Shown here: positions 7,118 to 14,508 of the stretch, piece after piece
Numbering within the stretch: the stretch's first letter is position 1
Layout: every line of letters begins with the position of its first letter
Assembly (NCBI GenBank): GCA_964350695.1
Contig: CAYGKM010000012.1
Coordinates: forward strand, 1 to 50,166
DNA from: TMED27 sp964350695
GTDB taxonomy: Bacteria > Pseudomonadota > Alphaproteobacteria > Micavibrionales > Micavibrionaceae
Direction: 5' to 3'
DNA length: 50,166 bases
Made by a program: the position numbers and the translations under genes
Notes under the pieces: generated by a model
Told to the model about the DNA's origin: nothing
Seen by the model: the letters and a program-made list of their open reading frames with translations, nothing else
Databases searched by the model: none

Positions 7118-7189
7118 ATGAAAGGCATACTTTTATGGCTATTGGGAATTCCAATTCCGGTCATTATTCTCATTTATCTAATTTTTTAA
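7118..7189 (+). CDS. 23-residue conserved-type mini membrane protein
   Basis: From the ATG at 7118 the frame encodes MKGILLWLLGIPIPVIILIY plus three residues. The L-W-L-L-G-I-P-I-P-x-I-I-L core recurs in very short membrane proteins of many proteobacteria, to my recollection, but their role is unknown. It is the last gene before a terminator, under the same EcfG-type promoter as the lipoprotein. AAGGG lies about 9 bases upstream, inside the end of the previous gene. Its length puts it below most annotation thresholds. Confidence 0.6.
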   Translation: MKGILLWLLGIPIPVIILIYLIF

Positions 7190-7193
7190 ATTT

Positions 7194-7217
7194 AAAGGCC
7201 CTTCGCAGGGCCTTTTT
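7194..7217 (+). terminator. Rho-independent terminator
   Basis: AAAGGCCCT (7194-7202) pairs perfectly with AGGGCCTTT (7207-7215) around TCGC, followed by T residues. It ends the three-gene mini-protein operon. Confidence 0.9.
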
Positions 7218-7222
7218 ATATA

Positions 7223-7248
7223 GGAACTTCTTCTCGAATAGGCGCGTT
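7223..7248 (+). promoter_or_regulatory. EcfG-type promoter for the 81-residue orphan
   Basis: GGAAC (7223-7227), 17 bases, CGTT (7245-7248): a perfect consensus match starting 6 bases after the preceding terminator and 39 bases before the ATG at 7287. Confidence 0.7.
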
Positions 7249-7286
7249 GGTTTTTTCGTATGTTAATTTACAAATAAGGAACAATC

Positions 7287-7532
7287 ATGTCGGACATCAC
7301 CCAAATACACGAACATCAAACAGATCAGGATTGGCAGATCCAAAAACTATGTAGTGACGTTAAGGACTATGAATTAATCGTAGAAAAACAAAAACAAAAC
7401 TGGGAATGCGAACAAAGACGCGAAAGCTGGAAATGGAGCGTTGCCTATCATGGCTCGGTAGTCGCTAGCGGCTCTGTGAACTCTTCGGAAGATGCCATGC
7501 TCGAGGCCAGGGCAAATGTCCCCTCGGATTAA
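7287..7532 (+). CDS. Hypothetical 81-residue soluble protein in the stress regulon
   Basis: I do not recognise this protein. It is hydrophilic, without signal peptide or membrane helix. The first half is acidic and helical (residues 10-50); the second holds C-E-x-x-R-R-E-S-W-K-W-S-V-A-Y-H-G-S-V-V-A-S-G, which looks like two beta strands. The aromatic cluster W-K-W is unusual. AAGGA lies 6 bases before the ATG. A single-gene transcription unit is clear: a perfect EcfG-type promoter upstream and a strong terminator downstream. That context is the best reason to treat it as real and stress-induced. Confidence 0.7.
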   Translation: MSDITQIHEHQTDQDWQIQKLCSDVKDYELIVEKQKQNWECEQRRESWKWSVAYHGSVVASGSVNSSEDAMLEARANVPSD

Positions 7533-7556
7533 AACAACGTTTATATAAGCTACAAA

Positions 7557-7583
7557 AAAGGCCGCTGAATGAAGCGGCCTTTT
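7557..7583 (+). terminator. Rho-independent terminator, likely bidirectional
   Basis: AAAGGCCGCT (7557-7566) pairs with AGCGGCCTTT (7573-7582), loop of six, with T on one side and A-run on the other. It ends the 81-residue orphan and may also stop transcription of the convergent EF-hand gene. Confidence 0.88.
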
Positions 7584-7613
7584 CTAATGATGTATAAAGC
7601 TTATCACATATGC

Positions 7614-8159
7614 TTAGTTATAACGCTCTTGCTCTGCATTTTTGTGGGTGACCATAACGGTGTAAGCCTCTTCCCACTCATCAAGCTCGATCGTGTTATT
7701 GTCGTTATCATCCAATTCCTGAATGCCTACGGCAATAAATTCTTTCGCGGAAAGCCCGTTCTTGTTTTGATCAAAACGGATCAAACCAGATTCATTATAA
7801 AACGTTTCGTATGTATATGATGTAAGGTCTGTATAGCCGTCATCATTATAATCTACGAATTTATAAGTCGTCTTTTCCATGGGGGTGATTGTATACATGC
7901 TGGGCTTGTCCCACTCGATGTTATCAATCACTTCATTACCGTCTTGATCAAAAACATAAAACAAAGCCTTACCGACTTCGCTCTTTGCAAACATGCCATC
8001 TTGGTTGAGATCGAATTCAGCAAAGTTAATAACTTTGGTGCCATCAATGTCTTGCATATCAACCACTGTCTTGGTTCTGACGCTATCGGCTTGAGCCGAG
8101 GGCATCCCAATATAAAGTGCGAGCGCAGCAACGCTGGCCATTAGAATTGTGTTTTTCAT
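7614..8159 (-). CDS. Exported EF-hand calcium-binding protein
   Basis: The 181-residue protein has a signal peptide (MKNTILMASVAALALYIGMP, cleaved after S-A-Q-A) and up to five EF-hand-type loops: D-L-N-Q-D-G-M-F-A-K-S-E, D-Q-D-G-N-E-V-I-D-N-I-E, D-Y-N-D-D-G-Y-T-D, D-Q-N-K-N-G-L-S-A-K-E and D-D-N-D-N-N-T-I-E-L-D-E. It should sit in the periplasm and bind Ca2+. I place the start at the ATG at 8159 because AAAGGA lies 6 bases before it; a TTG 15 bases earlier would overlap that site. A perfect EcfG-type promoter precedes it, divergent from the DUF2383 gene. Partner and role are unknown. Confidence 0.85.
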   Translation of the reverse strand: MKNTILMASVAALALYIGMPSAQADSVRTKTVVDMQDIDGTKVINFAEFDLNQDGMFAKSEVGKALFYVFDQDGNEVIDNIEWDKPSMYTITPMEKTTYKFVDYNDDGYTDLTSYTYETFYNESGLIRFDQNKNGLSAKEFIAVGIQELDDNDNNTIELDEWEEAYTVMVTHKNAEQERYN

Positions 8160-8193
8160 TTTAAGTCCTTTCAAGTGTTTATGTTACTCCGCC

Positions 8194-8218
8194 AACGTAT
8201 AGGGGCTGCCATAGTTCC
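8194..8218 (-). promoter_or_regulatory. EcfG-type promoter for the EF-hand gene
   Basis: On the minus strand GGAAC (8218-8214), 16 bases, CGTT (8197-8194), a perfect consensus match about 35 bases before the ATG at 8159. Confidence 0.7.
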
Positions 8219-8243
8219 TTTTCATAGAACTTAAGATTTTTTT

Positions 8244-8268
8244 GGAACGATTTTGAGAATGCGTTGTT
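8244..8268 (+). promoter_or_regulatory. EcfG-type promoter for the DUF2383 gene
   Basis: GGAAC (8244-8248), 16 bases, TGTT (8265-8268), 44 bases before the ATG at 8313. A CGTT also occurs at 8262-8265, but with a spacer of only 13. The promoter is divergent from the one at 8194-8218. Confidence 0.6.
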
Positions 8269-8312
8269 GGTTTGGGCATACCACCTCACTGACATGAAAG
8301 GAGATTACGACC

Positions 8313-8774
8313 ATGTCGACTGACATTCAAAAACAAGAAAACAAGCAACTCGCTAAACTCATTAACATTAATGAGGACGCATGCGAATTCTATGAAGACG
8401 CGCAAAAGCAGGCAAAAAGCCCGCAAATCAAAACCACATTTGCGAATTTGGAAAGCCTCCATAAAGGTGTCATCATTAATCTTCAGCAAAAAATCCGCGC
8501 CAATGGCGGAAACCCGGAAGCCAATGAAACATTCATGGGTCAAGCCGCTCAGTTCTTCGGTCAAATGGCCGCCAAAATCAGCAACGACGTTGATGAAACT
8601 TTGGTCACGCATTTGGAAGAAGCGGAAGACCGCTGCTTGCACTCCATTCAAGATGCAATGGATAGCGAAGATGTAACGCCTTCAACCAAGGCCATGCTGC
8701 AAGGTGAGCTTGCGACATTGCAAAAAAGCCATGATTACATGAAGTCATTAAAAGATTCGCTGAAAGCCGCCTGA
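8313..8774 (+). CDS. DUF2383 (PA2169-like) four-helix-bundle protein
   Basis: The 153-residue soluble protein is almost entirely helical. Its order matches the DUF2383/PA2169 family, a ferritin-like four-helix bundle: KQLAKLININEDACEFYEDA, then an E-S-L-H-K-G helix, I-R-A-N-G-G-N-P-E loop, H-L-E-E-A-E-D-R-C-L-H and a last helix with Q-K-S-H-D-Y-M-K. Acidic and His residues recur (E-D-A-C-E-F-Y-E-D, E-E-A-E-D-R-C-L-H) but a metal site is not proven. AAAGGAG lies about 12 bases before the ATG. It is a single-gene unit between an EcfG-type promoter and a terminator. Family members are often induced by general stress. Confidence 0.8.
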   Translation: MSTDIQKQENKQLAKLININEDACEFYEDAQKQAKSPQIKTTFANLESLHKGVIINLQQKIRANGGNPEANETFMGQAAQFFGQMAAKISNDVDETLVTHLEEAEDRCLHSIQDAMDSEDVTPSTKAMLQGELATLQKSHDYMKSLKDSLKAA

Positions 8775-8799
8775 TTTATTACGGATGCTAACGCATGAA

Positions 8800-8825
8800 A
8801 GAGTCGCCTTAGGGCGGCTCTTTTT
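8800..8825 (+). terminator. Rho-independent terminator after DUF2383 gene
   Basis: AGAGTCGCC (8800-8808) pairs with GGCGGCTCT (8813-8821) around TTAG with one G-U pair, followed by T residues. Confidence 0.9.
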
Positions 8826-8967
8826 GCATGTGCGTTATCCGGAAAATCAACGTTACAAAACGGATACAAAGTTTTTCAAAAGTGAAACATCGCTGTCGTA
8901 TTGCGGCTACAGAATCCCCTTAGATTGATATTCAAGACATCATAACAATGAAACAAAGGAGTTTGTG

Positions 8968-9150
8968 ATGAGAACCAATATCGAAAAAAACGTAAGAGAT
9001 TTAGAACACGCCGTAATGTTTTGTACTCGAAACGGGTATGATGACGAGCTTAACCAGATCCCTTCAGAATATGACATCATCGCCGATTTAATGCATGATT
9101 CAACCGGTGAACCGATCGAACAAATTCGCGCCGAATATCATCACGCATAA
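8968..9150 (+). CDS. Hypothetical 60-residue protein
   Basis: I do not recognise this small acidic protein. It begins MRTNIEKNVRDLEHAVMFCT and contains D-D-E-L-N-Q-I-P-S-E-Y-D-I-I-A-D-L, with no membrane helix. AAAGGAG at 8956-8962 lies close before the ATG at 8968, and a GTG directly in front (8965) is less well placed. It is followed 24 bases later by the PMP3-like gene and may form an operon with it. No clear GGAAC-type promoter is visible upstream, though a GAAAC occurs near 8882 without a matching -10. Confidence 0.65.
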   Translation: MRTNIEKNVRDLEHAVMFCTRNGYDDELNQIPSEYDIIADLMHDSTGEPIEQIRAEYHHA

Positions 9151-9174
9151 TTAACAAGGAAAGAAAAAACTAAC

Positions 9175-9348
9175 ATGACCGAACAACAAAACGATTTTAT
9201 TAAAATCATATTTGCCGTCCTCCTTCCACCCTTGGGCGTGGCAATGGAGGTCGGTTTCACCAAACATTTCTGGATTAATGTCCTGCTCACTGTATTGGGA
9301 TATGTACCGGGAATTATTCACGCTGTTTACATTATCGCTAAGCGCTAA
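9175..9348 (+). CDS. PMP3/YqaE-family small membrane protein
   Basis: The 57-residue protein has two hydrophobic helices: IIFAVLLPPLGVAMEVG (about 10-26) and FWINVLLTVLGYVPGIIHAVYII (about 32-54). The L-P-P-L-G-V motif and G-Y-x-P-G-I-I-H-A-x-Y ending are diagnostic of the PMP3 (UPF0057/YqaE) family, which in yeast and plants limits membrane hyperpolarisation under salt and cold stress and in bacteria is typically stress-induced. AAGGAAAG lies about 8 bases before the ATG. It follows the 60-residue orphan closely and ends the stress island. Confidence 0.88.
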   Translation: MTEQQNDFIKIIFAVLLPPLGVAMEVGFTKHFWINVLLTVLGYVPGIIHAVYIIAKR

Positions 9349-9404
9349 GGATGCCTGTGCCAAGTCACATTGAAATATCCGCCGTAAAAAGCGATACTTA
9401 AACC

Positions 9405-10721
9405 ATGATCTCAAAGCTTTATAACTTCTGGCAGATTCTCAAAAGCAATCTCTGGTTTGTTCCGGCGGTCTTCTGTCTCGGGTTCTTGGGGTTCACCACC
9501 GCATTTTATTTTATCGAGATAAGGTATTTCCAAGACATAGAATTGCCGCAATTCTTTTTCCAGGGCAGCACAGACGACGCGAAATCTGTCACCGTCACGC
9601 TGCTTTCGGCAATGATAACGATGGCGACATTGGCGATTTCCATCACGATGGTGGTGCTCTCTCTCGCCGCATCACAGCTCGGCCCGCGCCTTATCAAAAC
9701 CTTCATGGCCGACAGAACCACCAAAGATTACATCGGCTTGTTTTTCGGCACTGTTATGGCGTGTTTTGTACTCACCATTATCCTTCACTCCCGGACCTCC
9801 GAAGCCGCAACCCCGCAAATAACCATCAGTCTGGTATTTTTCATCTGTCTGGTTAACCTTTTCGTGCTTCTGGGCTTTGTCCATCATGTCGCGCAATCCA
9901 GTATCGCAGATAACGTCATTCTCAAAGTTTCCCGGGATTTGCAAGATGCCTTAAGACGCTTAACAAAGGATGTTGTAAAACATCGCTATAAGGCCACAAA
10001 AGGCAAAGCCGCATGGCCAAAAGACTTCGATCAAATGAGCACCCGCTTATATTTCAAAAACTCCGGCTATGTTCAAAACATTGACTATGACCACCTCATG
10101 GAGCTTGCCTGCGAAGAAGACCTTCGCATTCAAATCAATTTCAAGGCCGGACATTTTTTGGTCAGAGGTGAAGATGGCGTCCGCATTTATACCAAAATCG
10201 CTGACAAAGCAGACGATTTGCAGGATAGAATTCTGAATTGTTTCATTGTCGGGTCTATGCGTACCGGAACGCAAGATATTGAATATTCAATCCGCCATCT
10301 GGTGGAAATCGCCATTCGCGCGCTCTCGCCGGGTATCAATGACAGCTTCACCGCTATGAATGTCCTCGATCACATAAGCGCCGCCCTTGCGCTGCTGTTC
10401 GAAAAGGATTCCCCAAACGAAGCCTTCTATGATGATCGCGGCACAAAGCGCATGCAGACAAAGCAAAGCGATGAGGCTGATGTGATTTTCAGTGCTCTTG
10501 ATCAAATCCGCTTTAACGGAAAATCTATGCCCGGCATGATCCGTCACATGCTTAAAAAGCTTAAAATTCTGGTTGAACTCGCCCCCGATGAGCTGTCCAA
10601 AGCCGCGCTTAAACAGCAACTCAATGCGCTCTGCCATGACATAGAAAACATCCAAACCTATATCTCTGATAAAAAAGAGCTGAAAGCACAGGCAAAAGCG
10701 CTGGTTGAAGACTTATCTTAA
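9405..10721 (+). CDS. DUF2254 membrane protein
   Basis: The 438-residue protein matches the DUF2254 family of predicted inner-membrane proteins: one helix at about 16-38, then ITMATLAISITMVVLSLAASQLGPRLI (about 72-98), helices at about 110-130 and 140-160, and a large cytosolic part. The latter includes DYDHLMELACEEDLRIQI and the conserved stretch D-I-E-Y-S-I-R-H-L-V-E-I-A-I-R-A-L-S-P-G-I-N-D. The function of the family is unknown. No good ribosome-binding site is seen before the ATG. Its last 9 bases overlap the end of the convergent phosphoesterase gene. Confidence 0.88.
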   Translation: MISKLYNFWQILKSNLWFVPAVFCLGFLGFTTAFYFIEIRYFQDIELPQFFFQGSTDDAKSVTVTLLSAMITMATLAISITMVVLSLAASQLGPRLIKTFMADRTTKDYIGLFFGTVMACFVLTIILHSRTSEAATPQITISLVFFICLVNLFVLLGFVHHVAQSSIADNVILKVSRDLQDALRRLTKDVVKHRYKATKGKAAWPKDFDQMSTRLYFKNSGYVQNIDYDHLMELACEEDLRIQINFKAGHFLVRGEDGVRIYTKIADKADDLQDRILNCFIVGSMRTGTQDIEYSIRHLVEIAIRALSPGINDSFTAMNVLDHISAALALLFEKDSPNEAFYDDRGTKRMQTKQSDEADVIFSALDQIRFNGKSMPGMIRHMLKKLKILVELAPDELSKAALKQQLNALCHDIENIQTYISDKKELKAQAKALVEDLS

Positions 10722-11492
10722 AGCTTTATGCGTATAGGATTTGATATTCTCGAACCCTGCGCTTTGCAGGGTGTAAACGTCAATTTTGAACGAATCTTGA
10801 TTTAACGTGATGGTATTAAACCCGTTCTCTTGCCCCCGCTTGCGCGATGACAGAGCGGTGGAGGCGCTTACATAAACGCTTTGATGTTCTTCATCACCCC
10901 GCGTAGTAATAGACGCGTGATGCACATGCCCCGTTAAAACCAGATCCACCTTTAAGTCATGGAAACATTCTAATGTGCGCTTGCGTCCGAACACGGTGAC
11001 ATCAATCGGCATATCCTGAACCTTGTGAACAGGGTGGTGCAGCACTGCAATTTTCCATCTCTGTTTTGCGTTTTCAAGAATGCCGCGCACATGTTGTCGC
11101 TGCTTTTCCGAAACCGCGCCATTCGCCCAATTCCAATGCGGCAAAGCTCTACGAGAGGAATTAACCCCCGCAATCACCGCTATATTGTTTTCAAATTGAG
11201 GACAAAGATCATCATCAATATATGTTTTATAACCTTTATATGGCGTAAAAAACCGCTCTAACAAATTAACCGCCGGCACATCATGATTGCCCGGCACGCT
11301 GAAATACGGAGCAGAGAGGGTTTTCAAAAACGCCTGCGCCACCTTGAATTCCTTATCACTGCCGATCTGCGTGAAATCACCCGATATAATGACCAAATCA
11401 GGCGCTTGCACGGTGATGCTCTCGCTTAAGGCCTCAACCGTTTCATGGCTTTCGGTTCCGAAATGTAAGTCTGATAAATGTATAATCTTCAT
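10713..11492 (-). CDS. Calcineurin-like metallophosphoesterase (CpdA-type)
   Basis: The 259-residue protein has all metal-binding motifs of class III cyclic-nucleotide-type phosphodiesterases in order: D-L-H-F-G (8-12), G-D-F-T (39-42), G-N-H-D (about 68-71), H-H-P-V-H (about 152) and G-H-V-H-H (about 192). It should use two divalent metal ions to hydrolyse a phosphomonoester or phosphodiester; the substrate cannot be read from sequence. Its ATG overlaps the TGA of the lipid-kinase gene in an ATGA junction, so the two are translationally coupled. That pairing, together with the DUF2254 neighbour, might suggest a lipid or envelope substrate, but this is inference. Confidence 0.88.
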   Translation of the reverse strand: MKIIHLSDLHFGTESHETVEALSESITVQAPDLVIISGDFTQIGSDKEFKVAQAFLKTLSAPYFSVPGNHDVPAVNLLERFFTPYKGYKTYIDDDLCPQFENNIAVIAGVNSSRRALPHWNWANGAVSEKQRQHVRGILENAKQRWKIAVLHHPVHKVQDMPIDVTVFGRKRTLECFHDLKVDLVLTGHVHHASITTRGDEEHQSVYVSASTALSSRKRGQENGFNTITLNQDSFKIDVYTLQSAGFENIKSYTHKALR

Positions 11493-12409
11493 GCGGCTTT
11501 TTCTGATTTTGGAACAAGCAGTTTAAGGCTTTTTGGGTTAATCCAGAAGTTCAAAGGCGTTTTCAGAGTAAGCGTTTCTCCGTCCAGAGAAACCCGCTCT
11601 TCGTTTTGGTTGGAATGAACGCTCATCGTTTGCCCCTTCCACTCTCGCACAACGGGGTCATTCCGCCAGCCGCCGATTTGAAATTTTGAAAGCAATCTGA
11701 TTTTGTCCCAAAAGGACGCGGGCGAAGCGCAATATGCACCAAGCGCATTCCCTGAAAGCGATTGCCGCTTCATGCTCGGCGCCAAAAGATTATCCGAAGG
11801 GGCAAATAAATTGTTGGATACAACGAAAATGGACGTCGATGTCTGGTGGCTTTTGCCATCAATCGTCAGCTTGTAATTCTTGTTTTTTGAACGATCCATC
11901 TTATCAAGGACGAATAGTGTCATGCGCGGCACAACAATAGAATCCGTGTCTTTCCTATGATCTTCTCTATAATCCGCAGCTTCCGGAATAACGCCTAGCG
12001 CAGCGCTGCAAAGGAACATCTTATTATTAACATAGGCTTTGTCTATGGTGGCTGTTCGGGAGCCTGCGGCATAGGCTGCTATAGAGTCTTCAAGAGCAAG
12101 CGGGATATTCAAATCTTTCGCCAGCAAATTCATGGTTCCCATGGGTAAAATGCCGAAAGCCAGATCTTTTGCACCAAGAGTTTTGGCCGCCTGCGTAATT
12201 GTCCCATCCCCGCCGCCAACCAAAATATGGGATGTTTCGGCATCAAGCTCCTCAAGCTTTTCAAAAAGCTGATCTGCGGGAAGAATATAGAAGCTCTCTA
12301 ACCGGATGCCGCTTTGTGATATCAAGCTTTCAATCCCTTCCCTGCCCATGCGCTGGGCTGTGCCGGAATGCTCATTAATAAATATATGAAATCGTTGCGG
12401 CTTTGTCAT
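11489..12409 (-). CDS. Diacylglycerol/lipid kinase family protein
   Basis: The 306-residue protein matches the DAGK catalytic-domain family (YegS/DgkB/BmrU-like). It has F-I-N-E-H-S-G-T-A (about 9-17), the nucleotide-binding V-G-G-G-D-G-T-I motif (about 63-70) and G-I-L-P-M-G-T-M-N-L-L-A-K-D-L (about 86-100). Such enzymes phosphorylate diacylglycerol, sphingosine or other lipids with ATP. I start at the ATG at 12409; an upstream TTG (12427) only adds six residues and has no better ribosome-binding site. It is the first gene of a two-gene operon with the phosphoesterase (ATGA overlap). It is divergent from frmA, with about 130 bases between them. Confidence 0.88.
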   Translation of the reverse strand: MTKPQRFHIFINEHSGTAQRMGREGIESLISQSGIRLESFYILPADQLFEKLEELDAETSHILVGGGDGTITQAAKTLGAKDLAFGILPMGTMNLLAKDLNIPLALEDSIAAYAAGSRTATIDKAYVNNKMFLCSAALGVIPEAADYREDHRKDTDSIVVPRMTLFVLDKMDRSKNKNYKLTIDGKSHQTSTSIFVVSNNLFAPSDNLLAPSMKRQSLSGNALGAYCASPASFWDKIRLLSKFQIGGWRNDPVVREWKGQTMSVHSNQNEERVSLDGETLTLKTPLNFWINPKSLKLLVPKSEKAA

Positions 12410-12541
12410 AGCTATCAAACGGCGCAAACGCCCTTAAAGTTCCACGAAATATCAATTCAAAACCTGTGTTTGCGCCATTGCCCCGCGCTCAAAAACCCCC
12501 TATTTTACAATCAAAGAAATCTAAACAAGGATAATGCACCA

Positions 12542-13648
12542 ATGAAAACCCGCGCCGCCATCGCCACCAAAGCCGGAGCCCCGCTGATAATTGAGACCGT
12601 AGACCTCGAAGGGCCGAAAGCAGGTGAGGTTCTGGTGGAAAATATGGCGACAGGCATATGCCATACCGATGCGTTTACGCTCTCCGGTGATGATCCTGAA
12701 GGCGAATTTCCCGCAATCCTCGGCCATGAGGGCGCAGGGATCGTCCGCGAAATCGGCGCAGGTGTAACATCCGTAGCCGTCGGCGACCACGTCATCCCGC
12801 TCTATACGCCCGAATGCCGCGAGTGCGATTATTGTCTGCACCCCAAAACAAACCTCTGTCAATCCATTCGCTCGACGCAAGGAAAGGGCCTTATGCCCGA
12901 CGGCACCAGCCGCTTTTCCCTGAACGGCAAACCCATTTTGCATTATATGGGCACATCCACATTTTCAAACTTCACCGTGTTGCCTGAAATCGCGCTCGCG
13001 AAAGTCCGCAAAGACGCCCCCTTCGAAAAAATCTGCTATATCGGCTGCGGCGTCACAACAGGCATCGGCGCGGTTGTCTTCGATGCCAAAGTCGAACCCG
13101 GCTCAACCGTTGCGGTCTTCGGCCTTGGCGGTATTGGCCTGAACGTTATTCAGGGGGCAAAAATGGTCGGCGCGACCAAAATCATCGGCATCGATATCAA
13201 CCCCTCGAAAGTAGAGCTTGCCAAAAAATTCGGGATGACAGATTTCATCAATCCAAAAGACACGCCCAACGTCGTAGAGGCCATATGCGATCTCACCAAT
13301 GGCGGCGTGGATTACAGCTTCGAATGTATCGGCAATGTCGATGTGATGCGCCAAGCGCTGGAATGCTGTCACAAAGGCTGGGGAGAAAGTGTCATTATCG
13401 GCGTGGCGGGCGCTGGCAAGGAAATCTCAACGCGGCCCTTCCAACTGGTTACAGGCCGCGTCTGGCGCGGATCAGCCTTTGGCGGCGCGAGGGGGCGCAC
13501 TGATGTGCCGAAAATCGTGGATTGGTATATGGACGGTAAAATCAATATTGATGACCTTATAACCCACACAATGCCGCTAGAGGATATCAACACGGCGTTC
13601 GATTTGATGCATGACGGCAAATCAATCCGCAGCGTGGTTTTGTATTAA
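12542..13648 (+). CDS. frmA: S-(hydroxymethyl)glutathione dehydrogenase (class III ADH)
   Basis: The 368-residue protein oxidises S-hydroxymethylglutathione, formed spontaneously from formaldehyde and glutathione, to S-formylglutathione with NAD+. Catalytic zinc ligands are visible in G-I-C-H-T-D (about 37-42) and G-H-E-G-A-G-I-V. The structural zinc site is the four-Cys run C-R-E-C-D-Y-C-x7-C (about 95-110). The Rossmann motif is G-L-G-G-I-G (about 195-200), and the C-terminus ends S-I-R-S-V-V-L-Y as in the family. I start at 12542, where the protein begins MKTRAAIATKAG with AAGGA upstream; the longer open frame from 12368 is not conserved. It overlaps fghA by one base (TAATG), giving a complete two-step formaldehyde-detoxification unit. 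Confidence 0.96.
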   Translation: MKTRAAIATKAGAPLIIETVDLEGPKAGEVLVENMATGICHTDAFTLSGDDPEGEFPAILGHEGAGIVREIGAGVTSVAVGDHVIPLYTPECRECDYCLHPKTNLCQSIRSTQGKGLMPDGTSRFSLNGKPILHYMGTSTFSNFTVLPEIALAKVRKDAPFEKICYIGCGVTTGIGAVVFDAKVEPGSTVAVFGLGGIGLNVIQGAKMVGATKIIGIDINPSKVELAKKFGMTDFINPKDTPNVVEAICDLTNGGVDYSFECIGNVDVMRQALECCHKGWGESVIIGVAGAGKEISTRPFQLVTGRVWRGSAFGGARGRTDVPKIVDWYMDGKINIDDLITHTMPLEDINTAFDLMHDGKSIRSVVLY

Positions 13649-14493
13649 TGAAAAAAATCGAAACCCATAAATGCTTCGGCGGCGATGTGAGTGTCTATGA
13701 GCACGACAGCAAAGTCCTGAACTGCACCATGAAATTCTCGGTCTTTATTCCGCCGCAAGCCAAAGACGGCGCGTGCCCGGCTATGATGTTTCTTTCGGGG
13801 CTGACCTGCACCCATGAAAATTTTACAACAAAGTCAGGGGCTTATAAGGCGGCGGCCAAGCTCGGCATGATTATTGTCGCGCCTGATACCTCGCCGCGCG
13901 GCGATGATGTGCCCGATGACAAGGAATCATACGATTTCGGCAAAGGCGCAGGCTTCTACATTGACGCCACGCAAAGCCCGTGGAGCAAACATTTCCACAT
14001 GGAGAGCTATATCGCCGATGAGCTGTATGATCTGGTGCAATCTAAATTCCCCGTAGCCGAAGGGCGCATGGGTTTAAGCGGCCATTCAATGGGCGGTCAC
14101 GGCGCATTAACCCTATATTTCAAATATCCTGAAAAATACGCCAGCGTTTCGGCGTTCTCGCCTATTGTCGCGCCCAGCCAAGTGCCGTGGGGCGAAAAGG
14201 CGTTCTCCCGTTATTTGGGCGCGGATAAGGAAGAGTGGCTTTTGCATGATGCCTGCGCACTGGTCGGCGAAGCGGATATTGAGGACGCCCCCGAAATCCT
14301 GATTGATCAAGGGCTTGCCGATCAGTTTTTGGAAGAGCAGCTAAAGCCGCAATTATTTGTAAAGGCCTGTAAACAGGCGGGGCAAAAGCTTAATCTGCGT
14401 CAGCATGCAGGCTACGACCACAGCTATTACTTCATTCAGAGCTTTATCGGCGATCACATTGCCCATCACGCCAAAATTTTAAAATCAATATAA
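13648..14493 (+). CDS. fghA: S-formylglutathione hydrolase
   Basis: The 281-residue alpha/beta-hydrolase converts S-formylglutathione to formate and glutathione, completing the pathway begun by frmA. The nucleophile is Ser147 in G-L-S-G-H-S-M-G-G-H-G. The family signature near the N-terminus (F-L-S-G-L-T-C-T-H-E-N-F-T) and the catalytic His in H-A-G-Y-D-H-S-Y-Y-F-I are present. Length is normal. The ATG overlaps the frmA stop by one base, so translation is coupled. No terminator is obvious before the convergent lipoprotein gene 15 bases downstream. Confidence 0.96.
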   Translation: MKKIETHKCFGGDVSVYEHDSKVLNCTMKFSVFIPPQAKDGACPAMMFLSGLTCTHENFTTKSGAYKAAAKLGMIIVAPDTSPRGDDVPDDKESYDFGKGAGFYIDATQSPWSKHFHMESYIADELYDLVQSKFPVAEGRMGLSGHSMGGHGALTLYFKYPEKYASVSAFSPIVAPSQVPWGEKAFSRYLGADKEEWLLHDACALVGEADIEDAPEILIDQGLADQFLEEQLKPQLFVKACKQAGQKLNLRQHAGYDHSYYFIQSFIGDHIAHHAKILKSI

Positions 14494-14508
14494 CCCTCCA
14501 TCATATCC

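Noticed and set aside
8262..8265. CGTT as the -10 of the DUF2383 promoter
   Set aside because: The spacer from GGAAC would be only 13 bases; TGTT at 8265-8268 with 16 bases fits the other promoters in the island.
8880..8905. GAAAC as an EcfG-type -35 before the 60-residue orphan
   Set aside because: No CGTT or TGTT occurs 16-17 bases downstream.
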